Source: Chromera velia (taxonomy: Eukaryota; Sar; Chromeraceae). From it: a stretch of DNA of 38,733 nt. The first letter of the stretch is position 1. Every line of letters starts with the position of its first letter. Positions 21,459 through 37,003 of this stretch are shown here, one piece after another. The stretch is taken from assembly GCA_018398765.1 (NCBI GenBank), contig JAHBMJ010000861.1, positions 1,540-40,272 of the forward strand, read 5' to 3'. Made by a program: the position numbers and the translations under genes. The notes beneath the pieces are model-generated. The model saw only the letters and a list, made by a program, of their open reading frames with translations. It was not told the DNA's origin and made no database searches.

Positions 21459-24400
21459 TCACATACCGATGGGCCAACCCTGCTTGACTGCGCCTGCATC
21501 CACAGTCTCTCCTGCGGGTGCCAATGTTCTCTCAAGCAACACCGCCCCCTCCTCCAACACCGCCCCTGCCATCACCCTCGAGTGGGCCCTCATTGTCGCA
21601 TTCGGCCCTATGCGCACTCTATCGAGGTCAAACCTGCCTCTAGAGTTCAGATGACATACCACAAACGCGTGATTGACGCACGCACCGTCCTCTATGGTCA
21701 CCAGGTCAGGCTCCGTCATCATCGGGTCACTTCCAACCGGGTACAGACAAACGTTTTTCCCGATTCGTGCCCCGAGAAAGCGGAAAAACATACAGATATA
21801 CTCCGACCCACCCAAGTAATCATCTACCTCGTGCACCCCCCTCAGCTTAACGAATTGGGTGTGCAGCTTCCAATTTCGGTTGTACGATTTCTTGTCCCAG
21901 TCGTAGTTACCAGGACTTACTTTTCCCAAAATCATCCACTTCAAACTCACATCTGCACCCAGAGCAATCAGACGGGAAACCAACGAAGCCCCCAGATAGG
22001 CCACAATCAGGCCTAGAATGACAGTGCCATCGTTCACTCCCTCCGTCCCTTCCGCTTGATCAAGAAACAAAAATTTCACTGCAACGACTGAAGCAAGAAG
22101 AGGCAAAAGTCGCCACCAAAAGACAAAAATACAGGAGAGCATACACCAGAGGCCCCAGGCAAAGGGCCCCGGCAAAACATACGGAAGCGCAGAGCTCCGA
22201 GGAGCACAACAAGCAAAAGCACTCCCACATCCCCCCGCACCGCTTGCCTCTCCATACTGTGCCTTTCCGAAGGGTTTCAATGTCGGTGCACCGCTTCCTG
22301 GTTTGCCCTCTCCAAGGCACAAGGGTCTCCCCTGTCTGTTTCCAATCCAGACAGACTCTTCAGGGACCTCAAACCCCTTCGGTGCCAGACACCCCGACCC
22401 CATGACTGCGTTTCGATGAACAGTCACCCCTGGCAGCAACACACACCGGTCAGAAACTGTGCACCCTTCAATCAGGCGGATCTTCTGTGCTTCTTTTGTG
22501 TCCGTTGTGATAAAATAAGACCGGGATCCAAACACCACATCATCCCCTATTTCAAGAAGATCGTGCTCGAAAGTCCTCAAACCCGATCCCGGCAGAAACA
22601 CACGCTTGCCGACTTTTGCCCCGAGTGCTCTCAACACCCACGAATGAAGGTTCCAGTGAGCGCCAAACACTGGAAGGAACCCCCCCAACTTTCCATTCGG
22701 AAGGAGAGTCTTCATGATCCACCTACGGAACCTCTGCCACTGTGACTTTCCCCTAGCTCCCTCAGCGAACCGACCGACAATCAAACGTTTGACCAAAATC
22801 ACGGCAAGGATGAAGACGGATGGAGTGACCACTGCATACACTGCGCGTACGAGGAGCATGTAGCAGATCTTTTCCCACCCTGAAAAAAACCCCACTGCCC
22901 CAGAGAACGAAGTAAAATCTGCCGCTTCGAGGAAAACACCAAGGAACACAGCCAGGGCGGGAGCACGGGACAGAGCGTTGATGAGCATCACCAACGGCAT
23001 TCCGAACAACCACCGAAGGAGAAAATTCAGGGGGTCTGGTGCTGCCTGGCATGCGGCTCTGAGATCGGGGTCCCATGTTGTCCCCTCCCTTGCGGCGCTG
23101 TTGGGTGCCACTGTGCCTCTGCGTAGCACCTTGCAGGAGGGATTCAGGACTCCGTTATGGCACACGAACGCACGCTTGCCGACCTCAATAGGCGCACAGA
23201 AGAACGTGCCCCTGTCTGCAACTCCCGCTCTGCAGTACGCAGAACTGTCGACCTTGCAGCCGTCTCGAAATTCGAGTAGGTCGTGTTCCCCCACCTGCAA
23301 ACAGAGAGAGCAATGATTGGGATTCGAAATCAAAAGACGGAGAGACGAAAGGACATGTACGTCTGCGCATCCTCTTCTTGTTTGAGGTTCTTTCCTATTC
23401 AACCAGCTTCACCTCCTACTACAATGAAAGACAGCTACAGCTCCACTTTTACAGTCAAGCAACATTCATTTAACGTGACTGACCAACATCAGCACGCAGC
23501 CAACAAAAACCAGAATATAGAGAAATGTCAGGCAGGCCTATGACTGGAAACAAGGGATGAACTTGTCCCCTCATTCTCCCTCCTCCCCGGCCCCTTCCCC
23601 TAGCGTCCGACTCCTCATTCCCACGACCGACCCACCTTTGCATACGGGCTGATGGAGCATCCCTTCCCGACGTTTGCCCCCAAGAGCCTCAGGTATAGGG
23701 AATACAGAGGGTCCGAGGCTGCGAAGATTCCCTTCCCGAAAATGCTCAGCACCCTGTCAGTCAGGTACCACCTCAAGTAGACCCCCCCCCAGAGAGGGTG
23801 CCTCCCCTCCTTCAGTCTTCCGAGCACTACGTGCTTGAAGAGAATACCAAAAAGAGGGAAGGCAATCGATCTGATGGCATAAGAGGTCACGATGGCAAAC
23901 AGGACGGAAGAGAATCGGAAACTGGAAAAGAGCCGATTGGCAGTCACCCACATATAGAGGAACAAAATCCACGAGAGAACTTTTCTCAATGGGGAGAAAA
24001 ACAACCAAGGAAGCAGCTGTACTGTCATTGGAAGACAGCTGCGGCTGTTCACTTTTTCTGCCCCACTCGCACGGCGTTGTTGGCGTCTCTTTCGTCTCGT
24101 CGTCTCCCCCCCCTGCTCTCCCTTCTCAACATCAAGCTCTTCATCCCCAGAAGAGAAGACAGACTCCGCCTGTGAGTATTGCTTTTGAAACAGATACTTT
24201 TGGTTCGCCCGTCTGCTCTGCCCTCCTGTCCGGGACCTGTGTGTGCCCTTCCTTTCTAATCCTCCCCCATTCCCTCCTTGATCAGCTGCAGTTGTGTGCC
24301 TGAGCTCCTCCATTAGGGCGGACATCTTTCGAAGCGATCGCTTGTCAAAGATCGCCATGCCTGTGACTGCTACACCGAATTCTTTTCGGAGGAGAGCAGC

Positions 24401-25618
24401 AAGCTGCCCGGCCACTAGGGAGGAGCCCCCGACCTCAAAGAAGTCGTCTGACGGCCTGAAGGGCACTTCTCCTTCCTTCATTTCAGTGCCGAGAAGTTCT
24501 GCCCAAAGCATGCCCACCTTCTTTTCTGTTTCTCCGAGATTCCCGTCCCCCTCCTCCTCTTTCCCCCCCCTTGCATTCATAGCGTCGACCCACTCTTGCG
24601 GGAGTGCGCCGACTGTCCAGTGTCCCGAGAGGGGGTTCTTGGAGGGGGGAGGACTAGGTGCCTCGGGCGGGGGTCGGGGGACCAGAATGAACTCTCTCTG
24701 GGTGGGTGGTGTTCCCTCCTTCACCTGCAAGCCCATCGGATGGATAGATGGATGGATGGATGGGCGAGTAGATAACTGTGTTTCTAAACGTTCAGGCTTG
24801 CAGAATTCAAAAACGCGTTCCACATTATGCTGAAAAAGGACCCGAACCAAAAAGAGAAAATCGCACATCAGACAGGCATACAAGAACAAACAAACTCGGA
24901 AGAGCGCGCAAAATCTCCCTCTTCTCCTTCAGGAAAACGACAGACATTGGCTTCTTATTACTCAAGGCTGGTCACCCCCAACCCCTCATCCTTTTTCCAA
25001 TTTCTTTCGATACCTCTCAGTCTTCAGTTTCTCTTCCCCCCCCTATTGCAGCCCAGCCTGATTGATTCCTGACCTTCGGGAGAGAGATCTTCGATGCGAG
25101 GCCGATTCTCACGAGTTTGTTCGACGCGTTTTTTGGGAGTTCGGAGACGTGCACGAGGACGTAGGGCCACTTTGTCGGGTGCAGAACTTGGGCTGCAAAC
25201 TTTCGGATCTCCTTCAGGCCTATAGGGGGGGGAGGAGACGGGTCCCCCTCCTTGTCTGCTGATGAGGGAACGTCGGAAGAGACCACAGCGACGCCCACCG
25301 TCTCCTGAAGTTCTTCGTGTGGGGCTGCGAACACACAGAGAGCCTTGATGCCTGGACAGGACAGGAGGGCGGCTTCGATCTCGTTGGGAACCAGGGTCTC
25401 TCCTCCTCTGTTGATGATCTCCTTCGATCGGCCTGCAAGGGCAAGAGAGAGAGGGGAGTGGGGGGGAGTGCGTATGGAGTTTCAAAGCAACCAACACAAT
25501 GAGTGACTGCAAGTACCTCACCACTCACTTCATAGAGAACGAAAAAGTGAGGCGGATCCTCGCTTACATACGGGCACACCCAAAGTGAACGGCAGGCAGT
25601 CTGAAGAAAAGCGAAAGC

Positions 25619-25659
<41 letters not shown>

Positions 25660-26423
25660 GAAAGAAAGCCTACCTACCTGTAATGAAAAGAAATCCTTCT
25701 GAGTCCAGACGACCCATGTCCCCCGTGTCCAGCCATCCGTCCAGAGTTCTGCCAGTGTTGAAGGTTCGCGTCCCTGCAGCGAGGTCCGGAATCTCATACC
25801 CCTTCATCACAGGTGCCCCCCTCACAAAAATTCTTCCCGTCTCTCCCGTCTCCTTTGCCTCCACTCTGCCGGGTCCTTCTCCCACCAACTCTCCAATACA
25901 AATATCTGGACCCAACAGTTGACCGCTCGTGCCGGGGCGTTCCAATCTATACCCGACAGGCGGGGCAGTCACGGGCATACTCTCAGACAATCCGTAGCAC
26001 GGCATGATGCTGGTGTTCGGGTAGGCGTCTTTCATCCTCAGTGCAAGGGAGTGATGAAGAGGCCCGGCAGCGTTGTTGATCATTCGGATCACACCTGCTG
26101 CTAGACTGCACCTCCCCGTCTCCTCGTCTATGTGCCCCCCTGCCTGGAGAGCATCCAGGAACCCCGTGTGGAGCGTGGGGGCTCCGTAGTACCACGTGGG
26201 AGCTCTGTCTCCCATGGTGAGTGACTCGACGAACATGTTGGGGTCGAAGGAGGGGAAGTGGAGGGTGCAGCTGCCACTGAACAGAGGGCCCATCACTGTC
26301 CTGAAGATACCCCCTGCATGCATGGAATGGGACCAGGGTCACTTGTTGTTCACGCATGCATGCACACAAGACACACATTCACACACACACACACACACGC
26401 GCGCGCGCCCGCTGAGAGAGAGG

Positions 26424-26455
<32 letters not shown>

Positions 26456-28205
26456 CACACAGACGCGCATACACACACGCACACACACACGCACACACAC
26501 ACACACACCCCGACACACAGAGGCATTGGCACAGAGGCATTGGCACACAGGCATTGGCCCACAGGCACACCGACACACATTCTCATAAATTAAACCAAAC
26601 CAAACGAAACAAAGGAGAGCATGCAGACAAAAAAAGACCGACCCGCATGGAAGAGAGGCATCATGTTCGCGCACACATCCCCAGGTCGGAGGTCCCCTGA
26701 CGCCGCGATGATCACAGGCCCCAGCACGACGTTCTCCAGAGAGTGTACGACCACCTTCTTGTTGCCTGTCGACCCGGAAGTGTGCATCAGCAGGGACTCC
26801 CTCCCAAAGTCTGCATGCAACAAGCATGTACACAAAGAAGGGGACATGCAACAATGCGGAAATCTGCACTTGCTTGTTTGTTTGGACAAAAAAGAAAATC
26901 TAGTGGTCGAAGGGACCGACGAGGCAAACTCAGATGGGCACGTGAAGGCAGAGAAAGAAAAGGCGAGAGCAGGAAAGTACAGCATTGCATGACGTTCATC
27001 ACACTGGGAAAAGCGGCGCCTATGCATGCATTCTCCCTCCCTCCCTCCCTCCAAGTAAACAGACAGACAGACAGACCTTGAAGTTCGATTTCGTCGAGGG
27101 AGCTGAGGGAGCATTCGTCCTCTCCCCTTTCGTCCTCGTTCTCAGGAATCCCCTCCGGAAACTGGACTTGGGACCTTTGCATCCTTCTGCTCTGACAGGC
27201 ACTACCCGCAGCTCGGTGTGACCTTCTGGTCTCCTCACCAAGCCCTGCTCTACTCGGCCCTCTCGATTTGTGAAAGAGTGACCGAGCTAAATGGCTCAGA
27301 GCCCCCCCCAGGCCTGTCTGAGGAGACCTGTACGCCTCCCTGCCTTTCATGGGAATGACTTCCTCGACGTACACGAGACCCACTTGGTCCTCGTCACTCG
27401 CCGCCGCCAAAACACCAACCTCCTCCTGCCTACACCACGCACAAAGTTCAGCCAATCTCTTATCTTCAGACGACAGAATGAGAACGTCTATGCCGAAACT
27501 CTTGGCCTCGTGTGTGATTTCCTCGTATGTGCTGTTGAAGTTGATGGGTGCTGCTACGGCCTGAGACATGACCGAGGCAAGCAACGTGGCCGCCTCGCAC
27601 CCCTGAGGCATCAACAGCCCCACACGTGTGGAGGGACTAATACCATAGGAACTGCCGAGCTTCAAGAGGTCTCCTGTCAGATGAGAGTGCCACTCCTTGA
27701 ACGTCAAAGGCTGTCTGCCACTAAAGTCGTCGAGGGCCACAGCATCAGAACGAGGCACCAGAGCCAGTACTGGATTCTGCGTGTCTGCCTTGGCAATGGC
27801 CCTTTTCACAAGCACACGGGCATCGTCTGACCTGAGTTCTCCCGTCCTTTTTCTTATCTCACACATCTCCCGGATCCCGTCAAACAAAGGAACCTCACCA
27901 CTCATCAAGGTCTTTGTCTTTGTCTGTCTAGATGCGACTCCTGTCACGAAATGCCGCCTTGTGTCTACACGATTCACAGGACCTGCGTCTCTTCCAACAA
28001 CACCCTGTGACTTACTTCCAAGGTCAAACTGCAAAACTGAGTTCCCCTTTCCTGCATCTGTGAGTGCCGAATCGCTGTGACGGGGTTCCTTCCAAGGTTG
28101 CTCAAGGCCATGCAAAGGCGGTACTCCAACAGACACCGCACTCTGATGTAATCCTGCCGCAGCCGGACTGCGGGGTGGATCGTTCGGCGGCCTCGGTGTC
28201 GCCAT
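21459..28205 (-). CDS. NRPS-like synthetase: adenylation, carrier and Pls-type membrane/beta-helix modules (1,738 aa, six exons)
   Basis: Exons, in transcription order: 28205-27077, 26810-26643, 26313-25678, 25432-25074, 24724-23636, 23294-21459; all junctions are GT/AG and in phase. The adenylation domain (about residues 110-764) has the ATP loop LMHTSGSTGNKK (385-396), HAGG (431-434), YGLSES (539-544), WLDTGD (626-631), GRSKEIINRGGE (645-656) and the C-terminal Lys750 (NASNKLVR). A carrier domain follows with DDFFEVGGSSL; Ser866 is the expected 4'-phosphopantetheine site. From about residue 997 come three repeated modules, each two membrane segments and a hexapeptide-like beta-helix domain, with cognate motifs LLGANVGKG, ALGAKVGKR and FLGARIGKN. 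This matches the known A-T-six-TM-three-C-domain layout of epsilon-poly-L-lysine synthetase (Pls). Activation of an amino or other carboxylic acid and membrane-coupled condensation are inferred. A charged insert of about 70 residues (310-376) precedes the ATP loop. The N-terminal ~105 residues look disordered. Confidence 0.9.
25627..25656. repeat. (GA)n microsatellite in synthetase intron 3
   Basis: On the minus strand this is a (TC)n tract 20-50 bases inside the 5' end of the intron between exons 3 and 4. Confidence 0.9.
26382..26512. repeat. (CA)n/(GA)n/(CA)n compound microsatellite in synthetase intron 2
   Basis: Alternating CA, GA and CA arrays occupy the middle of the intron between exons 2 and 3. 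Minus-strand translations give valine/cysteine and serine/leucine repeats that are artefacts. Confidence 0.9.
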
Positions 28206-28963
28206 GTTTGTTTGTGGTACAAGCTACGCCTCGGTTTACTTCAGTTTTTGAAGACCGAGAGGAAGTACAAAAGGCTGACTCGTTGAGACTGATAATAGAG
28301 AAGCAGAAAATTGTGTCTTTGTTGTTGTTCCTTTGTGCAATCCTGTCTTTCTGCACAACCTGGTCGGGTTGCTGCATTTCAATTTCGACAGCTGCCGTGG
28401 TTGTTGCTTGCGTTGCACTGTGTTGTTTGCATGCGTTCTTTGTGTTCGCACAAAGACTCGTCTCAAGGTGTGGCCCCGGAACACTCCGCTTGAGCGGCTC
28501 TTTTTTTAAAAGGCGAGGGACCTTTGTAAATGTCGACGCTATAACGGGCTGGGCGCACGGCGCGAGGAGTGATTCGTCACGCATGTCGTATACCGAGGCC
28601 CGGAAGGCAACTTTTCGATATTTTGCTTCGTGCGAAAAGCCGGCAAATCATATAAGCGCTTCTCCAAAGTTCTTGGACGTGCCCCACACAATGATTTGCG
28701 GGGCCCCTATGTTTTCTGCACGCGCTTATATAACTGTTGCGCAACAGCTTGGTGTTGCTGCACTGTTGCACAACACTCCACCAGTGGAGGAAGCAACAGT
28801 CGTGGTAAAGTCAAGCTTTTGAAAAAACCGTTCGGTCTGTGCTTGTTTTCATACCAGAGAAGTCGACTCTACTGTATACAGTCATTTTCTGTCAGAAGAA
28901 AGAAATTTCCAAGAAGAGAAACTCCATAGAAAGCAAATTCGAGAACATTAAGCTGATCCCGCC
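28206..28963. promoter_or_regulatory. Shared divergent promoter region of synthetase and aldo/keto reductase
   Basis: The start codons of the minus-strand synthetase (28205) and the plus-strand reductase (28964) are 758 bp apart and point away from each other, so both promoters and 5' leaders must lie here. A TATA-like TTATATAA (28726-28733, itself palindromic) directly abuts a 14-bp palindrome at 28734-28747. Long open frames cross the region on both strands, but none has an early ATG or a recognisable product. Confidence 0.6.
28734..28775. promoter_or_regulatory. Palindrome CTGTTGCGCAACAG and near copy
   Basis: Perfect 14-bp palindrome at 28734-28747, followed by the near copy TGTTGCACAACA at 28764-28775, centred 29 bp apart (about three helical turns). 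The core TTGCGCAA is the half-site arrangement bound by C/EBP-type bZIP proteins in animals; whether a related factor binds here is inference. Confidence 0.45.
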
Positions 28964-32830
<3,867 letters not shown>

Positions 32831-34189
32831 GCCGTCCATATCCATGTCCATGAACATTATCGTATAGCATTACAAATCAGCGTATTTTTGAGCTTTTAGC
32901 GTTAAATGCATACAGACAAGACATTTGAAGCCCATTTTTTTCTTTATTTAGTTCTGTATATTCAAAGCCAGCCTAAGTTTATAAAGTGATAAAAAATATT
33001 CAAATTTAATTCAGCATCATAAAAAATCATATAATTCATGCATAAATATAAAATGATTGGAAATTATAATTCAATGATTGCTCAATTTTTAATTTTTGTT
33101 TATGTTTAAGCGTATGTGGGCCCTGTGGGGGCTATATAAAAAAATCCTAGAAAAAAACAAATCTGGAAAAATAACTTAAAAGTTGAGGGGGTGTGGGCCG
33201 GACACGAACCACACGTGGTGCATATGGGCCAGGGCCTATCAAGGTTGACGCATGTACTTAGTCTGACATGCATGCTGATATCACATGAGACCGTTCTGTA
33301 CTAGTCTTGGCCAGTAGTATAGCCAGTGCTACTGAAATGGGCTAAAGTTGAAGCAGCTGAACGTTGATGAATGGCCACAAACAGACATAGACTCTCCTAA
33401 GTCAGTAATATACTATCATCCAACTATGTATATAACTGCATTGTAATAGCAGCTCTATAATCATGTAGTAGGGTAACATATTAGTAGGCAGAGCTTTTCA
33501 AGCGTGGTTCTTTAGGAAACAGTTGTGCATGTATAATTACGCCGTAATAGCAGAAAGCACTAATATGCTTGAAAACGGACTCTTATGTTGAACTCGGACT
33601 CAAAGATGTAGTATAACTGTATAAATTAAAAAATAAAAAACATTGCTCTTACTTATACTTAGAATTCGAACTGCTCTCTGCAGTATTCATTCTGATTCTA
33701 ATTACAAGCACTAGTAGGCTCATGCATGCGATGACGCACCCTAATTTGAAACATGCATAATAAAAAGATCGATTATCATAAATTAAAACATGCAGGTGAC
33801 TCTTCTATATTTTTTTACCCGACGTAGTAACGCTATCTTGAGTCCAAATTCAACATACGAGTCCGATTTCAAAAATAGTGTCTTGCAGCTCTATAATCAT
33901 ATAATAGAGTGATAGGTGGTCGTTCACCTAACCGTCTACCCTGATAAGGGGGAGGAGCGGCCCTTCTTTTTTTCTAAGTTAGACAGAAAATTGCTGAGAG
34001 CCTGAGGCCTAGTGTTCAAGCTAGCTCACGCATTAGTGAGACAGTGTCTTACTCTGATACAGTGTGTGTTTGCCGATGTTTACTATTCAGGAATGCTCTC
34101 CTACTTTACTTTACTTTCACAAATGATCTTTTTATGAGTCAATAACTTGCAGTACATCTAGTATCTGTTTTATTTAGAGATCACTTTCC
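32831..34189. other. AT-rich intergenic region without recognised gene
   Basis: No frame looks coding. GCAGCTCTATAATCAT followed by (G/A)TA(G/A)TAG occurs at about 33449 and again at about 33886, suggesting fragments of an old repeat. The reductase 3' UTR must end in the first few hundred bases, but no exact AATAAA is present close to the stop. Confidence 0.45.
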
Positions 34190-34390
34190 ATATGTATACA
34201 TATACTAAACACAACTCAATTTGGCAAACCCATACAGCCAATGAGTTAACAATTATATTTCATTGCGATTGCAAATATAAAAAAAAATTATCGTGAAAAC
34301 AGTTTTTTGATACTTGCAACATGTTTTTGATAATATTCGTAAAGTCTATACAAATTTTTAAGTTTGTACACACGACCGATTACGTTAGCA

Positions 34391-34847
34391 AAAGGTTTGG
34401 TTACGTGGGGTCTGATTCTTGTACGCTAACCCTCAACCTTTATTCATGGATGGACCCGGACCGAGACGGTCTCTCTCTATATATACTCGCTAGATTTTTA
34501 TACGAGGAAAGATTCCTAGCACGACCTCTACTGATCTCATTCAGGAAGTCTGTGCTCAGTCTATACCATCAGACCTATCGAAGAGTTCTTGATTCATAGA
34601 GATCAAGATGTGTTTAAGGCTTAGTGCAGAGTAGTTCAACATACAATCAATCGCATTCCATCGATCAGTGAAGCAATTTCCTGGCCATGCATACATGTAT
34701 GCAGCTTGATTCAATCAATTCTCGTATATGCATGCATTTCCTCGTGCGTATGTGTGTGGCGTGTCGGTGGCCCCCGATTCCTGCAAGCTAGTGAGGGCGG
34801 CGGATGTTCAGAAAGGTGGCCGCGCCCGGTGGCAGCGCCAACCCTTT
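34391..34847 (+). repeat. Left ~450-bp direct repeat
   Basis: About 95% identical by eye to 36535-36984, same orientation. Differences are mainly transitions plus small indels around 34700-34780. Confidence 0.9.
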
Positions 34848-35120
34848 CGCACCCCCCTGATCTGGCGTGCTCACTATCCTCTAAGTCGCTCCAAGTCCAT
34901 CAGACCTTGACTGTGATCTTATGGTCACGACGTCCCCAGTCCTAAACATCTTAGTCAACAACTCCCTGTCTTTCTCTTCCTCTTCCTCTTTCACTCTCTC
35001 TTTCCTTCTCTCTTTTTATTTTCTTCTCTCTTCTCATTTTCTTCTCATCATGGCTAAAGGTCTATCAGAAAAGCTTTCTCCCCTCTAAACCCGCCGACTG
35101 TTCTCACTCTGTCTCACTTC

Positions 35121-36379
35121 TTAGTTTCCTTTGTGGAGCTTCTTTCCAATCTCTCCGAAGAGGCTGCTTGTCGTTTTCTTTTCAGGCTTCTCCTGTTTTG
35201 TTTCTTTTTTCTGCACTTGTTTCTTTGCTTGCGTTATCACCTTTAACAAAGTTTCTTTCTCTTCTGCTTTGATTTGTACATCAGCGTCTGTGGCAAGTAA
35301 CTTACTCTGTACCTGCATTTCCGATTCTTGCAACTTTTCCCTTTTTCTTTCACTTCCGAATCCTCTGCACTTCACTTCATTTGTCGGTTCCTCCCCTCTC
35401 TTTCTTTCGGACTTGCTATCGATCAGTGTGGGCTGGGGCACCGATGCAGGAGGACGTGCCGACTGTATACTCCCCCCCTTGCCCCAACGGACAGACTGAC
35501 CGCTCCGTCCTGCATATGTTTTGAAGTTCATCACTGCTTGGCTTCTCAGAACCTATTTCTGTTGTTCGAATGGAGTTGCTGCTTTGTTTTGTTTCTACTG
35601 CTGCGGGTTGCCCAATGGCTCTCCAGTCCCCTTGATGAAAGCTCTCTTGGGACACTCTACCGCTTTTGGAGCTGATGTCACTCTCTTTTTCCTTCACTTC
35701 CAGCATCTGTGGCTTCTCCCGCCAGCTGGTTGCATTGCTACTTCTCTTTTTACTCTTGGTGGCTTGGCTTGCCTGTTCATTCTGCCTCTCACTCCCCTCC
35801 GATGACGCTACTGATTTAAATTCATTTATCACATCGTCTTCAGACTTTGCACCTTGACTTTTCCTTCTCCTGCATCTTCGCTTTCTCTTCTTTTTCTCAT
35901 GTCCTCGCTCTTTCAGTGCACTTGCAATCTCCAGCCGTCTTCTATTTTCTTTTTCATGGCGAGACTGTGCATGCCTTGCATGCACTTATTCCTCGATACG
36001 TGGTGGTCTTTGTCTCAAACGGTGCAGTATGTGAGTCCCCTGCACAATGAAACATCAGACTAATCTCTGCAGAGCTCTGGGGCTGGGGCTGCGCAAACCA
36101 CAGAGCCACCATCACCTGGATGGAACTGTTTACCTACTTTGCTTTCCATCTCAAAAGCTCTGCGTCCTTCTAGTCGGTCAGAATCACCTGGGGCGGTTCT
36201 CGGAAGTACCTGATCCACGCTCTCAGTACGCAACGTCCTGGCACTGGCATCACACGCCGCACCACTCCCGTGAGCATGTCGTACACCTCAAACGAGTCGC
36301 TCGTCCCGTACCGGCAGAACATCATCACCTGCCCGTATTTTCTTGCTGCCCACATCTGGCAACCGTACCTTACGTCCAT
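35121..36379 (-). other. Minus-strand open frames inside the direct-repeat element, function unknown
   Basis: Three minus-strand stretches look protein-like. 36188-36379, from an ATG, begins MDVRYGCQMWAARKYGQ and includes FEVYDMLTGVVRRVMPVPG; it ends in a possible GT donor. 35416-35966 is very basic at its start (HEKKKRKRRCRRRKSQG), then Ser/Glu/Lys-rich. 35121-35534 is Lys/Glu/Gln-rich with a likely helix (IKAEEKETLLKVITQAKKQV). None matches a family I know. They could be pieces of captured host sequence or of an element gene, and I make no claim about how they relate. Confidence 0.35.
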
Positions 36380-36534
36380 CTTCGCTTGCCACTCTGTCCT
36401 GCTTTTCTCTTTCCTGCTTCTGCTTTCTGCTCCCACTCAGTCTGATGCGTCTGCACTCTCCAGTCTTCCCCGAAAGGTCAACGAGAACAGCAGACCTGAA
36501 TCGACGGTCTCTGCCCGCTGACGCAGCACCAGTG

Positions 36535-36984
36535 AAAGGTTTGGTTACATGGGGTCTGATTCTCGCATGCTAACCCTCAACCTTTGTTCATGGATGGACC
36601 CGGACCAAGACGGTCTCTCTATATATATACTCGCTAGATTTTTATACGAGGAAAGATTCCTAGCACGACCTCTACTGATCTCATTCAGGAAGTCTGTGCT
36701 CAGTCCATACTATCAGACCTATCGAAGAGTTCTTGATTCATAGAGATCAAGATGTGTTTAAGGCTTAGTGCAGAGTAGTTCAACATACAATCAATCGCAT
36801 TCCATCGATCAGTGAAGCAATTTCCTGGCCATACATGTATGTATGCAGCTTGATTCAATCAATTCTCGTGTATGCATGGATTTCCTCGCACGTATGTGTC
36901 GGTATAGACCCCGATTCCTGCAAGCTAGTGAGGGCGGCGGATGTTCAGAAAGGCGGCCACGCCCGGTGGCGGCGCCAACCCTTT
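36535..36984 (+). repeat. Right ~450-bp direct repeat
   Basis: Partner of 34391-34847, with the same terminal strings AAAGGTTTGG and CCAACCCTTT. Confidence 0.9.
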
Positions 36985-37003
36985 CGCAACGTTTCTATAG
37001 CAA

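Larger units (their letters stand above)
34391..37003. mobile_element. Insertion flanked by ~450-bp direct repeats (LTR-like), nested in the fold-back element
   Basis: Two direct repeats of 457 and 450 bp (34391-34847 and 36535-36984) enclose about 1.7 kb. Each copy begins AAAGGTTTGG and ends CCAACCCTTT, a short imperfect inverted repeat as LTRs often have, and each holds a TATATATA run. ACGTTAGCAAA before the insertion and ACGTTTGCAAA after it could be an imperfect target duplication. No reverse transcriptase or other retroelement protein is visible, so it would be a non-autonomous LTR-type element or another direct-repeat-bounded unit. Roughly 95% identity between the repeats suggests a moderately old insertion. 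The family cannot be named. Confidence 0.5.

Noticed and set aside
26350-26590. Open frames on both strands in the CA/GA microsatellite
   Set aside because: Translations are simple Val/Cys, Ser/Leu or Thr/His repeats, and the region is an intron of the synthetase gene.
28064-28822. Long + strand open frame across the divergent promoter region
   Set aside because: It overlaps the 5' end of the well-supported synthetase gene on the other strand, its first ATG comes only near 28583, and the product matches nothing. It is more likely chance in a promoter region.
33190-33225. GGTTCGTGTCC on the minus strand, like a tRNA B box
   Set aside because: No A box, acceptor stem or cloverleaf can be folded around it.
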